Source: Acidobacteriota bacterium (GTDB lineage: Bacteria > Actinomycetota > Acidimicrobiia > ATN3). From it: a stretch of DNA of 64,000 bases. Of this stretch, positions 38,476 to 46,911 are shown one piece after another; the first letter of the stretch is position 1; every line of letters begins with the position of its first letter. The notes under the pieces were generated by a model, which worked only from the letters and a program-made list of their open reading frames with translations, searched no databases and was not told the origin of the DNA. The position numbers and the translations under genes were made by a program. The DNA lies in the NCBI GenBank assembly GCA_003577105.1, contig QEUQ01000001.1, forward strand, positions 70,118 through 134,117. Reading direction: 5' to 3'.

Positions 38476-40260
38476 ATGACCTCCGTTGCCACCGCACTTG
38501 CGGTGACCCTGGCATGGGTGATCCTTGCGCTGGCCCCGCAGACTCGCAGATGGAGCGACAGGCAGTGGGCGGTGGCCGTAATCGGCGTGCTCGCGCTCTC
38601 CTATGCGGGCCAAGCGCTTTCGATGTCCATCTTCTACAACGGCGGTCAGGGTGATGACCGCTATCAACTGGCCTTCGTCGAAGTCGTATCGCAGGGGCGA
38701 ATCTTCGACGACTACTTCAACCTCGGAGTCGAAGGGCACTATCCGCCCCTCGTCTTCTGGCTGGGCGGGCTGATCGACTGGGTGACAGGATCCGGCGCCG
38801 TCACCGCTCTTCGATGGCTGCCGCTACCAGTGATTGTTGGCACGGCATCTCTGATTGCTTGGACATCGGCCAAGACGAAATCATCGCCGACACTCGCGCT
38901 GATCATTGCCCTGGGAATGGGGAGCTTCCTCGTCTCGTACCTCACCACTTTCGGGCCCACCCGCGGCCTTTGGGCACTGCTGATAGTCAAGCCTCAGCAG
39001 GTTCTCGGGGGCGCAATGGCCGTCGCGTTTGCCGTCTTGCCGGTCGCGGGCAGAGGCATGAGTCGGCGTTCAAGGATTCTCGTCGGATCGGCACTATTTG
39101 CCGGAATCATGCTAACTATCCCCCTCTATCTCCCTATTGCCGCCTCCGGTGGCGCTGCCGCAATTCTCAAGCGACACCGACTTGGGGGAGATCCCGGGTC
39201 ATCTCGCAAGAGCTTTATGGAACTCGCTGTAGCGATGGTCGCGGGAATCGCACTTACAGGCTTCTACTGGCTGCCACTTCTTCGCGCCTTCGCGGATGGC
39301 AACTGGCAGAACAACTACATCTACTGGCAGTCGATCGACAGCCTGGACCCCAGCCGCTGGACAGTCGGGTTCGCGTTCGGTGTGCCTGTTGTGGCAGGAG
39401 TTCTTGCGATCAGGCGCTACGACGACCCTCAAACTTGGGCGTTGGCCGGGCTGAGTTTCGTCAGCGGGCTCATTTATGCATCAGCGTATGTGACCTACCC
39501 GCTATTTGGGATCTCATTTCTGGCGTGGTGGGCGCCAATTCCAGCATCAATTGCCCTCTCGATACTGGCGGCCCGCTACCTTAGAGACTGGCTGGAACTC
39601 AGGTTCTCAGCCGGCCCGATTGACATTTCCTTCAGAAGGGCCCGCTGGCCGGCGCTCATGTTGGTCGCGGCGCTCATCCTTCCCCTAGCCAACTGGAACA
39701 CGCTCACTGATCCCCAGCTCGAGCGGGCCCACGACGCTTTCAACATCGACCTCGTCGAAGGTTCTCGGGTTTTGCATGAAGAGCTTGATCAGAACCGGAC
39801 GTTTGTCACCGGCAGCGACAGTCTCCTCCTCGCAGGGATGTCCGGACGATCGCTGACCGTTGTCCCCCACGCCTTCTACGCGAATCCAATGGCTCGCACC
39901 GGTGAACGCCGGGCAGACGTCGAGGCCCTCCTGGCTGATCCGAATTGCAGCCGTACATTTGAGATGGTCGGGCGGTGGAAGATGGGCGCGCTGGTGGCCG
40001 AGGTGATACCGGTGACGGGAGGTGCTCCGGTCGCTGGACCGGCACAAGGCGGCCAGCCGGCTCGGCAGACAACTGAGAACGTCGCCGCAAAGTCGCTAGG
40101 TATTTCGTTTCTCGATCCGGCCAAGACCTTTTCGCCTGAGAAGGTCGGCGTAACCACCTACGTGCCGTTGTCACCAAAGGTCAATTCCGAGCAATGCTGG
40201 AGGCTTGCCTACCTAGGCGACACACTCGCGATCTATCTCGTAAACAGCCCCGAAGGCTGA
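38476..40260 (+). CDS. GT-C membrane glycosyltransferase, AftA-like
   Basis: A 594-residue polytopic protein with about ten to twelve hydrophobic spans and a C-terminal soluble part after residue ~410. Near the N-terminus, NGGQGDDRYQLAFVEVVSQG and GVEGHYPPLVFWLGGLIDW match the pattern of arabinofuranosyltransferases of the AftA type: an acidic pair in the first extracytoplasmic loop followed by YPP-FW. These enzymes use decaprenyl-phosphoryl sugars to prime cell-wall arabinan. Whether this one transfers arabinose is not known. ATG at 38476. The gene ends seven bases from the convergent rplA stop. Confidence 0.65.
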   Translation: MTSVATALAVTLAWVILALAPQTRRWSDRQWAVAVIGVLALSYAGQALSMSIFYNGGQGDDRYQLAFVEVVSQGRIFDDYFNLGVEGHYPPLVFWLGGLIDWVTGSGAVTALRWLPLPVIVGTASLIAWTSAKTKSSPTLALIIALGMGSFLVSYLTTFGPTRGLWALLIVKPQQVLGGAMAVAFAVLPVAGRGMSRRSRILVGSALFAGIMLTIPLYLPIAASGGAAAILKRHRLGGDPGSSRKSFMELAVAMVAGIALTGFYWLPLLRAFADGNWQNNYIYWQSIDSLDPSRWTVGFAFGVPVVAGVLAIRRYDDPQTWALAGLSFVSGLIYASAYVTYPLFGISFLAWWAPIPASIALSILAARYLRDWLELRFSAGPIDISFRRARWPALMLVAALILPLANWNTLTDPQLERAHDAFNIDLVEGSRVLHEELDQNRTFVTGSDSLLLAGMSGRSLTVVPHAFYANPMARTGERRADVEALLADPNCSRTFEMVGRWKMGALVAEVIPVTGGAPVAGPAQGGQPARQTTENVAAKSLGISFLDPAKTFSPEKVGVTTYVPLSPKVNSEQCWRLAYLGDTLAIYLVNSPEG

Positions 40261-40267
40261 CTCCGGC

Positions 40268-40972
40268 TCAGGCCTTTTCTGGCTTGGCTCTCGTCGGATC
40301 GATCTTGACTCCCGGACCCATAGTCGAGGAGAGAGTCACAGACTGAATGTAACGGCCCTTGGCAGATGCCGGGCGCACACGGGTCAATTCCTCGATCACC
40401 GCCGAGTAGTTTTCGAGCAAGGCATTTGCCTCGAAGTTGACCTTGCCTATGTGCACGTGGACGTTGCCGTGGCGATCGTTTCGGTACTCAAGCTTGCCGG
40501 CTTTGAAATCCTTCACCGCCTGGCCGACGTCAAAGGTCACGGTGCCAGACTTCGGATTCGGCATTAGACCCCTCGGGCCGAGAATCTTTCCCAGCTTTCC
40601 CACGGTGCCCATCATGTCAGGGGTTGCAATTACGACATCGAAATCGAGATTGCCCGCCTGCACTTGCTCAGCCAGGTCGCCACTGCCGACGACATCTGCA
40701 CCCGCCTCTGATGCCTCACGCGACGAGTCGCCTTCGGCAAAGACCGCAACTCTGACGCTCTTGCCGGTGCCGTGGGGAAGGCTCACCGTGCCTCTCACGG
40801 CCTGGTCGGCCTTGCGAGGATCGATTCCGAGCCTGAAGGCCGCGTCGACGGTCTCGTCGAACTTTGCCGATGCGAGGCTCTTGACCAAATCGATCGCTTC
40901 AAGCGGTGGGTGAAGTTCTACGGGATCGAAACGGCGCACTGCGTCTTCGTAGCGCTTCGAGTGCTTTGTCAT
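40268..40972 (-). CDS. rplA: 50S ribosomal protein L1
   Basis: L1 forms the mobile L1 stalk that moves E-site tRNA, and in many bacteria represses its own operon. The 234-residue protein starts [20 protein letters not shown] and carries the signature ([20 protein letters not shown] then [12 protein letters not shown]). Canonical length. ATG at 40972, 67 bases after rplK. It is the last gene of this operon instead of being followed by rplJ. Confidence 0.98.
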   Translation of the reverse strand: MTKHSKRYEDAVRRFDPVELHPPLEAIDLVKSLASAKFDETVDAAFRLGIDPRKADQAVRGTVSLPHGTGKSVRVAVFAEGDSSREASEAGADVVGSGDLAEQVQAGNLDFDVVIATPDMMGTVGKLGKILGPRGLMPNPKSGTVTFDVGQAVKDFKAGKLEYRNDRHGNVHVHIGKVNFEANALLENYSAVIEELTRVRPASAKGRYIQSVTLSSTMGPGVKIDPTRAKPEKA

Positions 40973-41039
40973 TTGGTTTCCTCCTGGTGCGAGCGGCCCG
41001 CAAACCGGGCCTCCCAGATTCGTAAGCGAGTGGCCTCGG

Positions 41040-41465
41040 TCAGACCACCTCTAGGCCCATCGAACGCGCCGTTCCCTCGATGATGCGCGTAGCAGCATCT
41101 AGGTCTCCGGCATTCAAATCGGCCATTTTGCTTTCGGCTATCTCACGGCACTTGGCCCGGCTGACGGTCCCGGCAGACTCCCGCCTCGGCTCCGACGAAC
41201 CCTTGACTATCTTGGCAGCCTGCTTCAAGAGAACCGCAGCCGGCGGTGTCTTGGTGATGAAGGTGAAGCTGCGATCTTCATAAATGGTGATCTCAGCGGG
41301 AACCACGGTGCCGGTTTGGCTCTGGGTGGCGGCGTTGTAGGCCTTACAGAAGTCCATGATGTTGATTCCGTGCTGGCCCAGCGCAGTACCAACTGGAGGC
41401 GCGGGCGTCGCCTGCCCCGCAGGAACCTGCAGCTTCACTACTGCAATTACGCGTTTCTTAGCCAT
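41040..41465 (-). CDS. rplK: 50S ribosomal protein L11
   Basis: L11 forms the GTPase-associated centre with L10 and L7/L12. The 141-residue product starts [20 protein letters not shown] and includes the proline-rich N-terminal domain ([20 protein letters not shown]) and the RNA-binding C-terminal domain ending [14 protein letters not shown]. Canonical length. ATG at 41465, 26 bases after nusG. Confidence 0.98.
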   Translation of the reverse strand: MAKKRVIAVVKLQVPAGQATPAPPVGTALGQHGINIMDFCKAYNAATQSQTGTVVPAEITIYEDRSFTFITKTPPAAVLLKQAAKIVKGSSEPRRESAGTVSRAKCREIAESKMADLNAGDLDAATRIIEGTARSMGLEVV

Positions 41466-41491
41466 TGTGCCGACTCCTTGGAGGCATGAGG

Positions 41492-42487
41492 TTAGAGCTT
41501 GGCCACCTGGCCGAAGCTAAGTTCGACCGGCGTCTCGCGTCCGAATATGTTGACAAGTACCTTGAGGCGGGACTGATCCACATTGATTTCTGAGATCTCG
41601 GCTGTGAAGTCCGCGAACGGCCCGTCAGTGACCCTGACAGACTCTCCCTCTTCGAACTCGAGCCGAGGCTTGGCTTTGCGCTGATCCTCCGGCTTGACCT
41701 GGAGGATGCTCTCGACTTCTCTGCGGCTCAGGGGAGTGGGCTTGGCGCCGGATCCGACAAAGCCCGTAATTCCGGGCGTATTGCGAACCACGTACCACGA
41801 GTCGTCGCCAAGGTACATGCGCACGAGGAGATAGCCCGGAAACGCCTTGCGCTGCGCTGTCGTCTTCTTGGTGCCCTTGTACTCGATGACTTCTTCGGTG
41901 GGAATCACGACATCGAAGATCTCATCTTCCATGTTCATCGACTGGATACGAGCTTCGAGATTCTGCTTGACCTTGTTTTCGTAGCCCGAGTACGTGTGGA
42001 CGACGAACCAGTCACCTCCGAGGTCATATGGCGAGACTTGGCGAGGGGTCTCATCTTCCTCGTCTTCCCAGTCCTCCTCGTCTTCCTCCCAATACTCCTC
42101 TTCGTCTTCTAGCTCAGATTCCTCGTCTTCTGCGAGCACCTCTTCATCGAACTCATCGAGCTCGTCTTCGGCGGCCTCTTCGGCCTCGAGTTCTTCATCA
42201 GAGACAATCTCGACGGCCGCATCTTCGGCGTCTTCGACCTCTTCAGGTTCTTCGGTCTCGTACTCTTCGTCGTAATTGCCGGCCTCGGGCTCGTCACTTG
42301 CAGACGCAGCTTCTTCTTCTTCTTCGGCAATCTCGTCGAGCTCGGCTTCAGCCTCCTCGACCTCGGCCGGGGGAATCGAAGTGCCCTCTGAAGCGACTAC
42401 TTCAGCTTCCGCATCAATGATCGCTGCGGCCTCGGCCAAGATCTCTTCGCCCTCCGGTTCGAGGGTGTCTCCTGTCAGATCGCTCAC
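41492..42487 (-). CDS. nusG: Transcription factor NusG with ~155-residue acidic N-terminal extension
   Basis: NusG binds RNA polymerase and links it to Rho or the ribosome. The conserved protein occupies only residues ~156-331: NGN domain ([49 protein letters not shown]) and KOW domain ([19 protein letters not shown]). The N-terminal half is almost all Glu, Asp, Ala and Ser with runs such as [20 protein letters not shown]. Many actinobacteria have N-terminal NusG extensions, but this one is long. GTG at 42487 overlaps the secE stop in a GTGA. A start nearer the NGN domain cannot be ruled out, but no good ribosome site was noticed there. Confidence 0.95.
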   Translation of the reverse strand: MSDLTGDTLEPEGEEILAEAAAIIDAEAEVVASEGTSIPPAEVEEAEAELDEIAEEEEEAASASDEPEAGNYDEEYETEEPEEVEDAEDAAVEIVSDEELEAEEAAEDELDEFDEEVLAEDEESELEDEEEYWEEDEEDWEDEEDETPRQVSPYDLGGDWFVVHTYSGYENKVKQNLEARIQSMNMEDEIFDVVIPTEEVIEYKGTKKTTAQRKAFPGYLLVRMYLGDDSWYVVRNTPGITGFVGSGAKPTPLSRREVESILQVKPEDQRKAKPRLEFEEGESVRVTDGPFADFTAEISEINVDQSRLKVLVNIFGRETPVELSFGQVAKL

Positions 42488-42801
42488 TTGAAAATTCCGA
42501 ATATCAGCTTGGCGAAACCAAGATCCATTGCAAAAATCAGCCCACCCATGAAAACCACGCTGATCAGGACCACCGTCGTATAAGTGACGACTTCCTTGCG
42601 CCCCGGCCAGTCAACCTTCTTTAGTTCAACAATCGCCTCTTTGATGAACTTGCGCGGCCCCGTTCGCTGCTTCCTTTGAGTCTTGGCGCTGCCGCGTTTT
42701 GCGGCGCGCTCGGCCTTGAGCGCTGCAGTCGACTTCGCCGACTCGCCAGCACTCTGCTTGGCCTCTTCGCGCTCGTTCATGCGTCGTAATTGACGGTTCA
42801 A
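42484..42801 (-). CDS. secE: Preprotein translocase subunit SecE
   Basis: SecE clamps the SecY channel. The 105-residue protein has a basic, Lys/Arg/Ala-rich N-terminal region, the amphipathic helix ([20 protein letters not shown]) and one C-terminal membrane span ([20 protein letters not shown]). This is the single-span form usual outside proteobacteria. TTG at 42801 with GAGGTG seven bases upstream. 36 bases after the tRNA-Trp gene and coupled to nusG. Confidence 0.96.
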   Translation of the reverse strand: MNRQLRRMNEREEAKQSAGESAKSTAALKAERAAKRGSAKTQRKQRTGPRKFIKEAIVELKKVDWPGRKEVVTYTTVVLISVVFMGGLIFAMDLGFAKLIFGIFK

Positions 42802-42837
42802 GCGGTCACACCTCTAACAGCTAATGGACGGGGATCG

Positions 42838-42911
42838 CAGGGCAGGAGGGACTCGAACCCCCAACCGCCGGTTTTGGAGACCGGTGCTCTTCCAAATTGA
42901 GCTACTGCCCT
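42838..42911 (-). tRNA. trnW: tRNA-Trp (anticodon CCA)
   Basis: Read on the minus strand, 74 bases fold as a complete tRNA: acceptor AGGGCAG/CTGCCCT with discriminator G, D arm with GCTC...GAGC, anticodon arm CCGGT-CTCCAAA-ACCGG with anticodon CCA, and T arm GGGGG-TTCGAGT-CCCTC. The 3' CCA is not encoded. It is the first gene of the secE-nusG-rplK-rplA unit, a common arrangement in bacteria. Confidence 0.97.
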
Positions 42912-42946
42912 TGGCGGTGGGGCGCGATTGATTACGAGCCCCCGCA

Positions 42947-42952
42947 AGTATA
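42947..42952 (-). promoter_or_regulatory. -10 box of the tRNA-Trp/secE/nusG unit
   Basis: TATACT on the minus strand (42952-42947) lies about 36 bases before the tRNA 5' end. The upstream region has no good TTGACA match at 16-18 bases (TTCCGG at 17), so the -35 part is weak. The position is right for transcription starting shortly before the tRNA. Confidence 0.45.
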
Positions 42953-43057
42953 TGCATCGCGGGTTGCCGCCGGAAATGCGTTGCCGATTTTCAGGCGCTA
43001 CCCGATGTGATCCACACCGTATCGCCTCGGATAGGCTCGGTGCGCCGAGGAGGTCAG

Positions 43058-43969
43058 ATGTCTCGCGTGCTGCTGATCGTCAACACAAATGCCACCCGTC
43101 ATTCGGCGCGTCGGCAACGCGAAGTGCAGCAGCTCCTGTCGGCGCACCACAAGCTCGAGGTGGCCACAACCGGCCACAGAGGGCACGCCACCGACCTCGC
43201 CCGCGACGCAGCCGAAAGCGGGGTAGATTCGGTTGTGGTGCTCGGTGGCGACGGCACCATCAATGAAGCCCTCAACGGTCTGGCCGATACCGGCGTCAAA
43301 CTCGGACTACTTCCAGGTGGCAACACCAATGTGCTCGCACGCACGCTGGGTATCGCCCGCCGGCTCGACCTTGCGACCGCCCAGCTCTTGCGTGGCCTCC
43401 AGCTGAACCGCTCGAGATCCATCGGCCTGGGCCGATTGAACGACCGATGGTTCGCATTTTGCGCAGGCATCGGATTCGACGCAGACGTGGTCGCGTCGGT
43501 TGAGGAGCGCGTCAAGATGAAGCACATGTACGGAGACTGGTTCTTCGCGGCTTGTGCACTCAACACTTTCTTTCGCGGCTATGACCGACTGCACCCGGCC
43601 CTCACGATCGAAGCTCCATCGCGCACGATCAGGAATGCGCACTACGCGCTCATCTTCAACTCGAACCCCTACACCTACATTAAAGGCCGACCGATCTCGC
43701 CGACTCCGGGGGCGAGCTTTGAGCGTGGTCTTTGGGCAGCTGCCCCACTCTCAATGAAGGCGACCAAGACGATCGGCTTTCTGGCATCAGCACTCGGCAA
43801 GGCCAAAAAGTTCACCGACGGACCCGACGTGGCAATGATCGAAGACAGCGAGGCCTTCACCGTCACCTCGGACCGTCCGATCTCATACCAAGTTGACGGT
43901 GACTACCTGGGCAAGCTCACGCGAGCTGAGCTCTCGTGGTCACCGAACTTGCTAGAAGTTGTCTGTTGA
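43058..43969 (+). CDS. Diacylglycerol/lipid kinase family protein
   Basis: A soluble kinase of the DagK/YegS fold, likely phosphorylating diacylglycerol or a related lipid. The 303-residue protein has the nucleotide-binding motif VVVLGGDGTINEALNGL (near residues 58-75), the downstream GLLPGGNTNVLARTLGI and the C-terminal lipid-kinase domain ending YQVDGDYLGKLTRAELSW. ATG at 43058 with AGGAGG five bases upstream. In mycobacteria a related gene lies next to whiB1, which is about 2.6 kb downstream here. Confidence 0.9.
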   Translation: MSRVLLIVNTNATRHSARRQREVQQLLSAHHKLEVATTGHRGHATDLARDAAESGVDSVVVLGGDGTINEALNGLADTGVKLGLLPGGNTNVLARTLGIARRLDLATAQLLRGLQLNRSRSIGLGRLNDRWFAFCAGIGFDADVVASVEERVKMKHMYGDWFFAACALNTFFRGYDRLHPALTIEAPSRTIRNAHYALIFNSNPYTYIKGRPISPTPGASFERGLWAAAPLSMKATKTIGFLASALGKAKKFTDGPDVAMIEDSEAFTVTSDRPISYQVDGDYLGKLTRAELSWSPNLLEVVC

Positions 43970-44003
43970 TGACTGTGTCAGACACTACTCACTGGAGGAG
44001 CCA

Positions 44004-45383
44004 ATGACCCCACGCAAGGCAGCGGCAAAGGTGAAGAAGGCGGAGAAGGCCGGTGGCGGAGCATCCGACGACCGTGCAGTCGCACTGCTTCAGGAGTACC
44101 TCCGAATCAACACGACGAATCCCCCGGGAAGTGAGGGCCCGGCAGCCGAGTTCCTCGAGGCGATACTCGCCGGATCCGGAATCAAGGCCAAGATCTTCAC
44201 ATCCCCAAATGGACGCCCCAACCTTGTGGCAAGGCTCAAGGGAAAGAAGGGCAATGCACTCGCCCTCATGCATCACATGGATGTGGTGCCGTGCGACGAG
44301 ACCAAGTGGAGCGTCGATCCATTTGGGGGCGAGCTGAAAGACGGGGCCATTTGGGGGCGAGGGGCAATAGACATGAAGGGCCAAGGACTCATGCATGTCC
44401 TGGCCCTGTGCGAACTCGCGGAAGCCGTTGACTCGGGCGAGGTCGAACTCGAGCGCGACGCGCTGCTCGTCGCGGTTTCAGACGAGGAGGAGGCGGGGGC
44501 TGACGGCGCAGGGTGGCTGGTAAGTACACATGCCGATGAAGTCGATTGCACAGAGCTGCTAACCGAAGGCGGCGCCGGCCTGAGGGATGCGCTCCCGGGC
44601 GTTGATGCATTCGCGTGTGCCATGACAGAGAAGTCTTTTCTTTGGCTGCGGCTGCTAGCCGACGGTGAACCGGGGCACGGCAGCGTTCCTCCAGACGACC
44701 AAGCGATTCTCAAGATCCTTGACCTGATCGCGGAGCTGAGGAAGATCTCGAGGCGCCTCCACATGAGTGCGCCGGTGGCTCGCCTGTTTGCATCACTTGC
44801 CGACGCGGGCGACGCAAAGCTCAAGGCTGCAATCCGAGCTGCCACAAGCCCTGCCGGCCCTGCTGTCCTTCCGCTGATCGCAAAGCAGCTCGGATCCGCT
44901 CAGCAGGCGTTGCTGAGAGACACGATCTCGATCACCCAGGTGCAAGCGGGTTACAAGTCCAATGTGATTCCGGGTAGCGCCTCGGCGACGATCGATTGTC
45001 GCCTGCTCCCTGACACAGATCCCGACTCTTACCTGAAGAAGCTGAGAGCTGTTGCGGCCTCTCACGACGTGCGGATTGAGGAGATTGACGTTGGTACATC
45101 CGGAGGGATTTCCGAACCCGGCGAGCTCTACAGCGCATTGGAGACCGCTTGCGCGCAGGAAGCTCCGAGTGCCCGGTTCGTTCAGTCGGTCTCGCCCGGA
45201 TTCACCGACTCTCGCTTCTGGCGCAGCAACGGAACGTCTTGCCTAGGGCTTCTGCCGTGCCTGCTGACCAGTGAGCTGCTATCAACGATTCACGGTGATG
45301 ACGAACGACTTCCGGTAGATGAGTACCTCAGGGGATGCCGAATCACCACTCAAGTTCTGCGCTCGGTTTGCGCAGCGAAATAG
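44004..45383 (+). CDS. M20 family metallopeptidase
   Basis: A zinc-dependent aminoacylase/dipeptidase-type hydrolase. The 459-residue protein has the M20 metal-site motifs: ALMHHMDVVP (first ligand), GAIWGRGAIDMKGQGLMHVL (bridging Asp) and VSDEEEAGADGAGW (catalytic Glu and ligand Glu), with a dimerisation domain in the middle and a final His in TIHGDDERL. Substrate unknown. ATG at 44004 with GGAGGAG five bases upstream; begins 34 bases after the lipid kinase stop. Ends 16 bases from the convergent phosphodiesterase gene. Confidence 0.93.
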   Translation: MTPRKAAAKVKKAEKAGGGASDDRAVALLQEYLRINTTNPPGSEGPAAEFLEAILAGSGIKAKIFTSPNGRPNLVARLKGKKGNALALMHHMDVVPCDETKWSVDPFGGELKDGAIWGRGAIDMKGQGLMHVLALCELAEAVDSGEVELERDALLVAVSDEEEAGADGAGWLVSTHADEVDCTELLTEGGAGLRDALPGVDAFACAMTEKSFLWLRLLADGEPGHGSVPPDDQAILKILDLIAELRKISRRLHMSAPVARLFASLADAGDAKLKAAIRAATSPAGPAVLPLIAKQLGSAQQALLRDTISITQVQAGYKSNVIPGSASATIDCRLLPDTDPDSYLKKLRAVAASHDVRIEEIDVGTSGGISEPGELYSALETACAQEAPSARFVQSVSPGFTDSRFWRSNGTSCLGLLPCLLTSELLSTIHGDDERLPVDEYLRGCRITTQVLRSVCAAK

Positions 45384-45399
45384 CTGCCGGCCCCTGCTC

Positions 45400-46158
45400 C
45401 TACCGGCCGAGGACTTCGACTGCAAGCGCCGGTGAGTCTGTGATTATCCCGTCGATCCCTTTGTCGATCAGGGCTTTCATACGTTCAGGATCGTTGACGG
45501 TCCAGGTCCACGTCTCAATTCCGACATCACGAACCCGGTCGAACACCTCAGGCTCAGAGTCAAGGTTCAACGACGTGTCGAAGGGGAGCAGCAACGAGTA
45601 GCCCTTTGCGGCCGCTTCATCGAGCACTCGCAACGGGGAGACTCCGGGTATCAACAACCACCCGGTCGCGATTGTCGGCGCGACATCATTGATCGCGTCC
45701 AGCGCCTCAGGCCAGAAGGATGTGACTACCACGTCATCGACCACCTCCGCCTCAGTGATGAGATCCGTTACAAGCCGCGAGAGCCTGTGCTCGAAATCGG
45801 CCAGTGGCTCACCTGGGAGATTCTTCAGTTCAATGTCAACGAGTGCGCCAGCCGCGAGATCGAGGACTTCGCTGAGGGTGCAGATGTGTGTGGGGTCGGA
45901 CCACACCTCATGGTCAGTCGCTGCAGTTAAATCGATGCCGCGCAGATTGCTCACCGACAACTCGTGTATCCCGAGCTCAGATCCTGCGCCCTGGCGAAGC
46001 ACGGGATCGTGCCAAATCACAAGTTCTTCCTCGGCACTCAGCCGTACATCGAGTTCGACGCCGTCGGCTCCCTGGGCGAGCGCCAACTCGAAGGACTCCA
46101 ACGTGTTCTCGGGGCGGTCAATCGGTGCTCCCCGATGGCCAATAACTTTCAATTTCAA
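45400..46158 (-). CDS. ugpQ: Glycerophosphodiester phosphodiesterase
   Basis: Hydrolyses glycerophosphodiesters to glycerol 3-phosphate and an alcohol. The 252-residue protein has the GDPD TIM-barrel motifs: VIGHRGAPIDRPENTLESFE at the N-terminus with catalytic His and Glu, GVELDVRLS, the second catalytic His in VIWHDPVL, VDIELKN in the middle and WTVND near the end. There is no signal peptide, so it is cytoplasmic. ATG at 46158. The symbol is by family resemblance; the partner ugp transporter genes are not here. Confidence 0.9.
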   Translation of the reverse strand: MKLKVIGHRGAPIDRPENTLESFELALAQGADGVELDVRLSAEEELVIWHDPVLRQGAGSELGIHELSVSNLRGIDLTAATDHEVWSDPTHICTLSEVLDLAAGALVDIELKNLPGEPLADFEHRLSRLVTDLITEAEVVDDVVVTSFWPEALDAINDVAPTIATGWLLIPGVSPLRVLDEAAAKGYSLLLPFDTSLNLDSEPEVFDRVRDVGIETWTWTVNDPERMKALIDKGIDGIITDSPALAVEVLGR

Positions 46159-46330
46159 GACCCCTGTGCGTCAGTCCGCATGACAGGCGCAATATCGCAT
46201 ATAGGCCGGCAAGTAAGGCGGTGGCTCCCCAAAAGGAGGGTCAACACGCTCCCGTAGCGCGAAATCACAAAAACCTGACCCGTCAGTCAAGTTCTTGGCA
46301 GAAATGCAGGTAAGACCTGTTCAGAGGGGG
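46159..46330. other. Divergent spacer between ugpQ and whiB1 promoter
   Basis: The first part of the 392-base gap between ugpQ and whiB1. I see no open frame with family likeness and no clear terminator. It must hold the ugpQ promoter on the minus strand; no pair of boxes stood out. Confidence 0.3.
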
Positions 46331-46359
46331 TTGAAATGGCGGGACCTCTGTCCTATGCT
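46331..46359 (+). promoter_or_regulatory. Promoter of whiB1
   Basis: Plus strand: -35 TTGAAA (46331-46336), a 17-base spacer, and -10 TATGCT (46354-46359). The predicted start is near 46366, which gives a leader of about 185 bases before the whiB1 ATG. Confidence 0.65.
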
Positions 46360-46375
46360 TTGACCGTGCACTAGA

Positions 46376-46410
46376 CGACTGCTTGCGCAAGTTCGCAGTC
46401 GCTAATTTTT
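46376..46410 (+). terminator. Terminator-like hairpin in the whiB1 leader
   Basis: CGACTGC (46376-46382) and GCAGTCG (46395-46401) form a seven-base-pair stem with a 12-base loop that includes the palindrome TTGCGCAA. CTAATTTTT follows (46402-46410), a T-run in terminator position. It lies only about 10-45 bases downstream of the predicted start of transcription, so it looks like an attenuator; an alternative is that the real whiB1 promoter is further downstream. I did not find a clear anti-terminator partner. Confidence 0.5.
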
Positions 46411-46550
46411 GTCCGCACTATGTGAACAAATGCACAAAGTGTTGTCGGCGGTGCAAATTGTTGGGGCGGGCACCGGCTGGTGACGAGGCCGGACATGACC
46501 GGCACATACCAATGTTCGATCTATTTGCACCCGAAAGGGGACAACACGAG

Positions 46551-46841
46551 ATGTCCACCGTTCTCGCCCGTGCTTTCGACCCGAAAAAAGAAGAATGGCG
46601 CGGAGTCGCGTCGTGTCGAGATATGGATCCAGATTTGTTCTTCCCGGTTGGGACAACCGGCCCGGCGCTGGATCAAATAGAAGCAACCAAGTCGATCTGC
46701 GGAATTTGTGACGTTCGGGACGACTGCCTCGACTTCGCACTCTCGACAAATCAGGAATCGGGTGTTTGGGGCGGAACCAGCGAAGACGAACGTCGCTCGC
46801 TTCGTCGGCAGTGGCTCGCTGCAAGGCGCAAGGTTAGCTAG
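46551..46841 (+). CDS. whiB1: WhiB-family iron-sulfur regulator, WhiB1-like
   Basis: WhiB proteins bind a [4Fe-4S] cluster and partner with the primary sigma factor to control transcription; WhiB1 of mycobacteria is essential and nitric-oxide sensitive. The 96-residue product has the four cysteines (ASCRDMDPDLFFPVG, then SICGICDVRDDCLDFAL) and the GVWGG turn followed by a basic end (RRSLRRQWLAARRKVS). The close match to WhiB1/WblE over FFPVG, GPAL-QI and ESGVWGG-SEDERR supports orthology. ATG at 46551; AAAGGGG lies 11-12 bases upstream. It faces the pdtaS gene, as in Mycobacterium. Confidence 0.93.
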   Translation: MSTVLARAFDPKKEEWRGVASCRDMDPDLFFPVGTTGPALDQIEATKSICGICDVRDDCLDFALSTNQESGVWGGTSEDERRSLRRQWLAARRKVS

Positions 46842-46911
46842 GCCCACAAGGTTAGCCAAGCCCGCAAGATCAACTACCCCCGGCGGGCAGCCGATTGGAT
46901 CGGCTGGTCCC

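Noticed and set aside
41994-42275. A serine-rich plus-strand frame
   Set aside because: It is the mirror of the Glu/Asp-rich arm of nusG: GAA/GAG codons read as TTC/CTC/TCT on the other strand.
46383-46550. In-frame, cysteine-rich 56-codon extension upstream of WhiB1
   Set aside because: It starts at a TTG inside the terminator-like stem, has no ribosome site and is not found in WhiB1 proteins. The ATG at 46551 gives the usual length.
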